A DNA stretch of 64,000 nt from UBA11612 sp964475755 (GTDB lineage: Bacteria > Pseudomonadota > Alphaproteobacteria > Rhodospirillales > Rhodospirillaceae): positions 1-64,000 of the forward strand of contig CAYYXR010000010.1 of NCBI GenBank assembly GCA_964475755.1. The letters run 5' to 3'. Under the pieces are notes generated by a model. The model saw only the letters and a list, made by a program, of their open reading frames with translations. It was not told where the DNA came from and ran no database searches. This document shows positions 59,755-64,000 of the stretch, piece by piece. The translations under genes and the position numbers were made by a program. Within the stretch, counting starts at the first letter, position 1. Each line of letters opens with the position of its first letter.

Positions 59755-61503
59755 TCAAACGGCGGGAAGCCGGACAACAAACCGCGCGCCTTTGACCTTG
59801 CCGTCGTCGCCTTTGATGTTCTCAGCGTAAATCGAGCCGTGGTGCGCTTCGACGATTTGCTTTGAGATGGACAAGCCCAACCCAGAATGAGTACCAAATT
59901 TCTCGCCTTCAGGCCGCTCGGAATAAAAGCGGCTGAAAATATCACCCTCCTTGCCTGCTGGAATGCCCGGGCCTTGATCCTCGACGATCACATTCACATG
60001 GCGCCCATTGTGAGCCGTGCGAATGGTGATGACGCCGCCGCGTGGACTGAACGACACGGCGTTACCGATCAGGTTACGGAACACTTGCCCCAAGCGCCCT
60101 TCAAGTCCGGCGACGGTTAGGTGCGGATCGCGCTTGCGCCCGCGCGAGTCCGGATCTTCCTCGATGACGTTGACCTTAGGTGCATCAGGATCGTCATTTG
60201 CGTTCTGAATTTCGGCGAGCGCACGCACCAGCTTTTCGACGCCTACGGAGCCCATTTCCGCCCGGGACAGCTCGGCATCCAATCTTGAGGCATCGGAAAT
60301 TTCCGTAATCAGCCGGTCGAGGCGTGCAACGTCGTCCAATATGATCGACATGAGCCGTTTCTGCTGTTCGGGGTCCTTGACCCTGGCCACGGTTTCAACC
60401 GCACTGCGCAAGCTTGTCAGTGGATTTTTGATTTCATGGGCGACGTCGGCGGCAAAGTGTTCGATGGCGTCCATGCGCGTCCAAAGCGAGTCCGTCATGT
60501 CTCTGAGTGATGCGGACAATTCCCCAATCTCATCGGATCGTTTGGAAAGATTCGGAATCGAGTAACGCCGACTTTTGGAGAGGCGCACTTGCTGCGCGGC
60601 TTCCGCCAGATGACGCACGGGCTGGGCGATGGTCCGGGCCAGGTACAAAGAAGTTAAAACAGTGAGGGCGAAGACCCACCCAAAAATCCCCAGGATTGAA
60701 CTGCGCACTTCGAACATGCGCTCGTCCACATTGCTGCCATCCCGGGAAACCATGACTGTGCCGACAATCTGCTTATAGAACAGAACCGGGACCGCAACCG
60801 TCAGCATCTTTTGTCTGTCGCTGCGTACGCGGACGGCGTTGTCCGGCTCGCCCGTCTCCATGGCCTGGACGACTTCCTTGTAGTCGGATGCCGGTGAATT
60901 CGGGCGCTCTCGATATGGCTCCAAGTCGCCGTCGTAGGCAAAGCGTCCAATGGTGAGGTCATAAAGACTGCGCAGTGTGTCCCCCAATCCTCCAGAGTCC
61001 GGAGGCGGGAGATCCAGCACTTGTACTTCGCCGCCGGGTCCTTGAAGCAGGCGCGTGTCGGCGACCAATTCGCCGGCGCGGTCGAAGAGGCGCGCACGCA
61101 CTTCCGCCAGGTTGGCAAGTTGCCGCAAAAGCTGGCGCGCGGCATTGGGGTCGATCACGCGCAAGGCTCCGTTCGGCGTGAATATGGGAAAGGCGTTGTT
61201 GTCGATATCGACAACAACGGCACCTTCGCCGATCGACGCGGCAATCAACTCGCCTTGCGTGCGCAACGCATCAAGTTCAGTCTCGATCAATTCGTCTTCG
61301 TATTGATCAAGAAACAGGAGGCTGAGAACCAGCAGGACCGGCGCAGTCAAATTGACTGCAAGCACGCGCAAGGTAAGAGGGGAAAATATGCGCCTAAGCC
61401 GGCTTTGCTTTTCGTCGGGTTTGACGCTGCCGGAGACCTCGCTGGTTGTCAGCGAAGATTTTACGCGCAGATCATCAAGGCGAATGTCGCTCTCCGAATT
61501 CAC
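59755..61503 (-). CDS. chvG: Sensor histidine kinase ChvG (ExoS-like)
   Basis: 582 residues. Membrane helices at about 43-65 and 268-290 bound a periplasmic stimulus-sensing domain. HAMP follows, then the H box AADVAHEIKNPLTS (His356) and an ATPase with NLIGNAVSFSP, VEDQGPGIP and HSGLGLSISKQIVEAHHG. This is a complete, active-looking kinase of the ChvG/ExoS group, which senses acid or envelope stress (with ExoR in Rhizobiales). It follows chvI by 45 bases. Confidence 0.95.
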   Translation of the reverse strand: MNSESDIRLDDLRVKSSLTTSEVSGSVKPDEKQSRLRRIFSPLTLRVLAVNLTAPVLLVLSLLFLDQYEDELIETELDALRTQGELIAASIGEGAVVVDIDNNAFPIFTPNGALRVIDPNAARQLLRQLANLAEVRARLFDRAGELVADTRLLQGPGGEVQVLDLPPPDSGGLGDTLRSLYDLTIGRFAYDGDLEPYRERPNSPASDYKEVVQAMETGEPDNAVRVRSDRQKMLTVAVPVLFYKQIVGTVMVSRDGSNVDERMFEVRSSILGIFGWVFALTVLTSLYLARTIAQPVRHLAEAAQQVRLSKSRRYSIPNLSKRSDEIGELSASLRDMTDSLWTRMDAIEHFAADVAHEIKNPLTSLRSAVETVARVKDPEQQKRLMSIILDDVARLDRLITEISDASRLDAELSRAEMGSVGVEKLVRALAEIQNANDDPDAPKVNVIEEDPDSRGRKRDPHLTVAGLEGRLGQVFRNLIGNAVSFSPRGGVITIRTAHNGRHVNVIVEDQGPGIPAGKEGDIFSRFYSERPEGEKFGTHSGLGLSISKQIVEAHHGSIYAENIKGDDGKVKGARFVVRLPAV

Positions 61504-61548
61504 CTGTCGCCCCTCTCATCGCTGCCCCGCGCGACCTGCCACTAATTT

Positions 61549-62256
61549 TCAGGCGGCGGTTTCGTTGTATTTATATCCTACGCCGTACAACGTTTCGATG
61601 TGCGAAAACTCGTTGTCGACTTCCCGAAACTTCTTGCGCAATCGCTTGATATGGCTGTCGATCGTGCGGTCGTCGACATAAATGTTCTCGCCGTACGCCG
61701 CATCGATCAATTGGTCGCGGCTTTTGACGTGACCAGGTCTTTGCGCCAGCGCCTGAATGATCAAGAATTCGGTCACCGTTAAATTGACGGGTTTGTCTTT
61801 CCACAGGCAAACATGCTGCGCGGTATCTAGGACCAATTCTCCGCGCTTGAGTGCAGATGCGGAAGATCCGCCCGCGTCTTGCCCCTGCTGCGCTTCCAGG
61901 CGTCGGAAGATGGCGCGGACACGTTCGATCAGTAGTCTTTGGGAGAACGGCTTTTTGATGTAGTCGTCCGCGCCCATGCGCAATCCCAAGAGCTCGTCTA
62001 CCTCGTCGTCCTTTGACGTCAGGAAGATCACTGGGAATTGGCTCTTCTCGCGAAGACGCTGCAACAGCTCGATCCCATCCATGCGCGGCATTTTGATATC
62101 CAATACGGCAAGATCCGGGAACTCGGTTGACATGCCGCGCAGCGCTTCCGCGCCGTCCCGGTAGGTCTTGACCGAGAATCCTTCGGATTCAAGAACCATG
62201 GACACCGATGTCAAAATATTGCGGTCGTCATCTACCAGGGCAATGTTGTAGGCCAT
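61549..62256 (-). CDS. chvI: Response regulator ChvI (OmpR family)
   Basis: 235 residues. The receiver has the acidic D9-D10-D11 cluster, phosphoacceptor Asp53 in VLDIKMPRMDG, and TSKDDEVDELLGLRMGADDYIKKPF. The C-terminal winged helix shows VTEFLIIQALAQRPGHVKSRDQLIDAAYG. Partner of ChvG; in related bacteria it controls envelope, acid-response and carbon genes. Direct repeats in its upstream region (62357-62398) might serve autoregulation. Confidence 0.95.
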   Translation of the reverse strand: MAYNIALVDDDRNILTSVSMVLESEGFSVKTYRDGAEALRGMSTEFPDLAVLDIKMPRMDGIELLQRLREKSQFPVIFLTSKDDEVDELLGLRMGADDYIKKPFSQRLLIERVRAIFRRLEAQQGQDAGGSSASALKRGELVLDTAQHVCLWKDKPVNLTVTEFLIIQALAQRPGHVKSRDQLIDAAYGENIYVDDRTIDSHIKRLRKKFREVDNEFSHIETLYGVGYKYNETAA

Positions 62257-62356
62257 GGCCGTATCCCTTCATTTGTTGCGCCGTTGGCGGCGAAACGCAT
62301 TTCTCTGCCACCGTCGCCATACCACTGGCGCATTATGGCAAAATTATCGCGTTCTG

Positions 62357-62398
62357 GTGACTTAGCTGAGGCAACACTTGTATTTCAGTGAGTTAGCT
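62357..62398. promoter_or_regulatory. Pair of direct repeats upstream of chvI
   Basis: GTGACTTAGCT (62357-62367) and GTGAGTTAGCT (62388-62398) differ at one base and start 31 bases apart, close to three helical turns. They lie about 100-140 bases before the chvI ATG and just after the TPR gene's stop. OmpR-family regulators bind direct repeats, so this is a candidate site. Confidence 0.4.
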
Positions 62399-62403
62399 AA
62401 AGG

Positions 62404-63972
62404 TTAACGTTTAGAGTCCGACAGGCGCTCAAGTTCCGCTTTTGCCCCGGCATGTTCCGTAAACCGTACTGCATTTGTCTCCAACGTGGCCCTAAAAAGG
62501 CGTTCAGCTTCCGTTTTATCCTTCAGGATGAGTGCCGCCTGACCAAGAAAGAAATACGCCTCGCATAAGCGGCCGGTTGCAAGAGACGCGTTTTCCAGGG
62601 CGGCGTTGATAATTTCGTCGCCTGAAAGCTCGCCCAGGAAATACCGGACAATGGGTAGGGGCCATTGATCGTCCTTCAGGGACAGCTTGGCCCTATGAAG
62701 AATGGCCTCATCTTTATTGCCTGCCCTTGCGGTCGCAACGAAGTGCCAAAGCGCGACATGTGCGCTGGCGTTGGGTAGTTCCATTGCCGCACTTAAGTCT
62801 TCGATGGATCCGGCAATGTCTCCTTTCATCAGCCTAGTGTAGCCGCGATTGGCAAGAGGGTGCGCTGCGTCGGGTAATTTCTCCAGGACGGCAGTTAGGT
62901 CATCTTCCGCACCGTCATAATTTCCGCTGAACTGTCTGGAAATACCGCGCCCAACAAGTGCATCCATGTCTGCGGGCCGGATCGCAAGCGCTTCACTAAA
63001 ATCCGTCTCGGCGCCTTCCGGGTCGCCCTTTTGAAAGCGCGCCGTCGCCCTAAAAAACAACGCCCCCGCGTCATTGGGCTTTAATGTTAGAAGGTCGGTG
63101 AAATCCGATTCAGCGGCTGCATAAGACCCAATGCGCAGCAGAGCCACGCCGCGCCCCTCGAAGGCTGCAGCGTTGCGCCCCTTTATGTTGAGAACGGCGG
63201 TATAATCTGAAATTGCCGCCGCGTAATTTTCCATCTGACCGTAAGCCGTGGCCCGGCCTTGCAAGGCGTCCGCATTGCCGGGGTCGACAATAAGCGCGGT
63301 GGTAAATGCGCGGGCAGCGTCCTCGGATTGCCCCCGTTTTAGCTGAACGGATCCGAGCATGAGTTGGGACTCTAAGTCACCGGCGTTGACCTCAACAGCT
63401 TGGCCCAATTCCGCGGCGGCTTGTTCCAAATTACCCTGTTCCAGAAAATACGCGCCCCTGGTTTTAAAGGGCAGCGGATTGCGCGGATCCAACCGCCGCG
63501 CTTCTCCGAGATCGGAAATGCCTTGATCGATGTCGCCGGCTTCTATTCGCAGCGCGCCGCGACGCGCATAGGCTTCGCCCAGCACGTTAACCTCATTCAC
63601 CGGCGCGGTTTTGATGACTTGCGAATAATCTGAGATCGCCACGTCAAACTGATTCAATTGTTCATGCGCTTTGCCGCGGCCTATTCGTGTGTGAATGTCG
63701 GTCGGTACAAGGGAAAGCGCCTCATCATAATCTCGAAGTGCGTCCGCAAATTGCGCTGTGGCTACATATGAATCGGCGCGAACAGACAGCGCGAGTGCGC
63801 GCGTATCCAGCGGAAGATCATTAGACGAAAGAAAGGCCGTGCATTTTTCGATCCGTGCCTCTTGATCAACGGATTGATCGAAGCAGGCAAGCCGGGACTC
63901 TTGTCCGCGCCCGTCTAGCGCCGGCGTCGCCGTAAAAACAAAAGCAGCTACTACGAAGTAAAAGTTCCGCAT
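62404..63972 (-). CDS. Secreted tetratricopeptide-repeat protein
   Basis: 522 residues from the ATG at 63972. A signal peptide (MRNFYFVVAAFVFTATPA) suggests export. The rest is built of about eleven TPR units, with recurring patterns such as A-x-x-D-[FY]-[ST]-x-[AV]-[IL] and N-A-x-A-x-x-x-R-G-x-A. TPR solenoids bind other proteins; no catalytic domain is present. It lies upstream of chvI on the same strand, 147 bases away, so a link to envelope signalling is possible but unproven. Confidence 0.88.
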   Translation of the reverse strand: MRNFYFVVAAFVFTATPALDGRGQESRLACFDQSVDQEARIEKCTAFLSSNDLPLDTRALALSVRADSYVATAQFADALRDYDEALSLVPTDIHTRIGRGKAHEQLNQFDVAISDYSQVIKTAPVNEVNVLGEAYARRGALRIEAGDIDQGISDLGEARRLDPRNPLPFKTRGAYFLEQGNLEQAAAELGQAVEVNAGDLESQLMLGSVQLKRGQSEDAARAFTTALIVDPGNADALQGRATAYGQMENYAAAISDYTAVLNIKGRNAAAFEGRGVALLRIGSYAAAESDFTDLLTLKPNDAGALFFRATARFQKGDPEGAETDFSEALAIRPADMDALVGRGISRQFSGNYDGAEDDLTAVLEKLPDAAHPLANRGYTRLMKGDIAGSIEDLSAAMELPNASAHVALWHFVATARAGNKDEAILHRAKLSLKDDQWPLPIVRYFLGELSGDEIINAALENASLATGRLCEAYFFLGQAALILKDKTEAERLFRATLETNAVRFTEHAGAKAELERLSDSKR

Positions 63973-64000
63973 CTGTGTGCGATCACACTTATGGATCCAG

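Overview
The window looks like chromosomal DNA of a moderately GC-rich alphaproteobacterium, probably Rhodospirillales-like (inferred). The evidence is a conserved alphaproteobacterial gene block: ChvG/ChvI, HprK, RapZ, a regulatory PTS, AhcY, a DivL-like pseudokinase, TsaE, AddAB, TrxA, FolC, AccD, TrpBAF, IHF-beta, RpsA, Cmk and AroA. A FYDLN-type acidic zinc-ribbon protein and the short HprK type also fit. No phage, plasmid, transposase, CRISPR or rRNA sequence was seen.

Layout. 0-5 kb: a response regulator cut by the left edge, a nitroreductase, and a periplasmic electron-transfer set (PQQ-type beta-propeller lipoprotein fused to a cupredoxin-like domain, plus two c-type cytochromes). 5-10.5 kb: an acyl-CoA catabolic set (PrpE-like ligase, CaiB/BaiF CoA-transferase, acyl-CoA dehydrogenase) with a convergent IclR regulator. 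10.6-11.3 kb: tRNA-Ala(GGC) followed by tandem repeats that carry its 3' end, then the zinc-ribbon protein. 11.6-22.4 kb: housekeeping genes aroA-cmk-rpsA, ihfB-lapA-pyrF-trpF, trpBA-accD-folC.

22.5-39.9 kb is an accessory region rich in transporters: MFS, SLC13, TSUP, a full TRAP system and an MHS symporter. It also holds a membrane SpoIIE-type phosphatase whose STAS partner is broken by one in-frame stop, an M20 hydrolase, a surface-carbohydrate protein flanked by a duplicated transporter 3' end, and an OYE-type oxidoreductase. It appears to split the usual folC-trxA linkage.

40-58.7 kb is largely one minus-strand run. After trxA and a Rieske oxygenase come addA, addB, a nucleotidyltransferase and a sugar-kinase-like gene (AmgK/MurU type), tsaE, the DivL-like protein, ahcY, ptsI, ptsH, the EIIA-Man gene, rapZ and hprK, many overlapping by 4-11 bases. 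A plus-strand AEC transporter separates hprK from chvG-chvI. A secreted TPR protein closes the window.

The most interesting items are: (1) the tRNA-Ala unit with repeats ending in the tRNA 3' sequence, resembling the rtT arrangement of E. coli tyrT; (2) the DivL-like protein with Ser at the phosphoacceptor position; (3) the PQQ-cupredoxin fusion lacking three of four copper ligands; (4) the STAS gene interrupted by one TAA; (5) the transporter-end duplication around an orphan surface-carbohydrate gene. All positions were read by eye; no alignments or searches were run.
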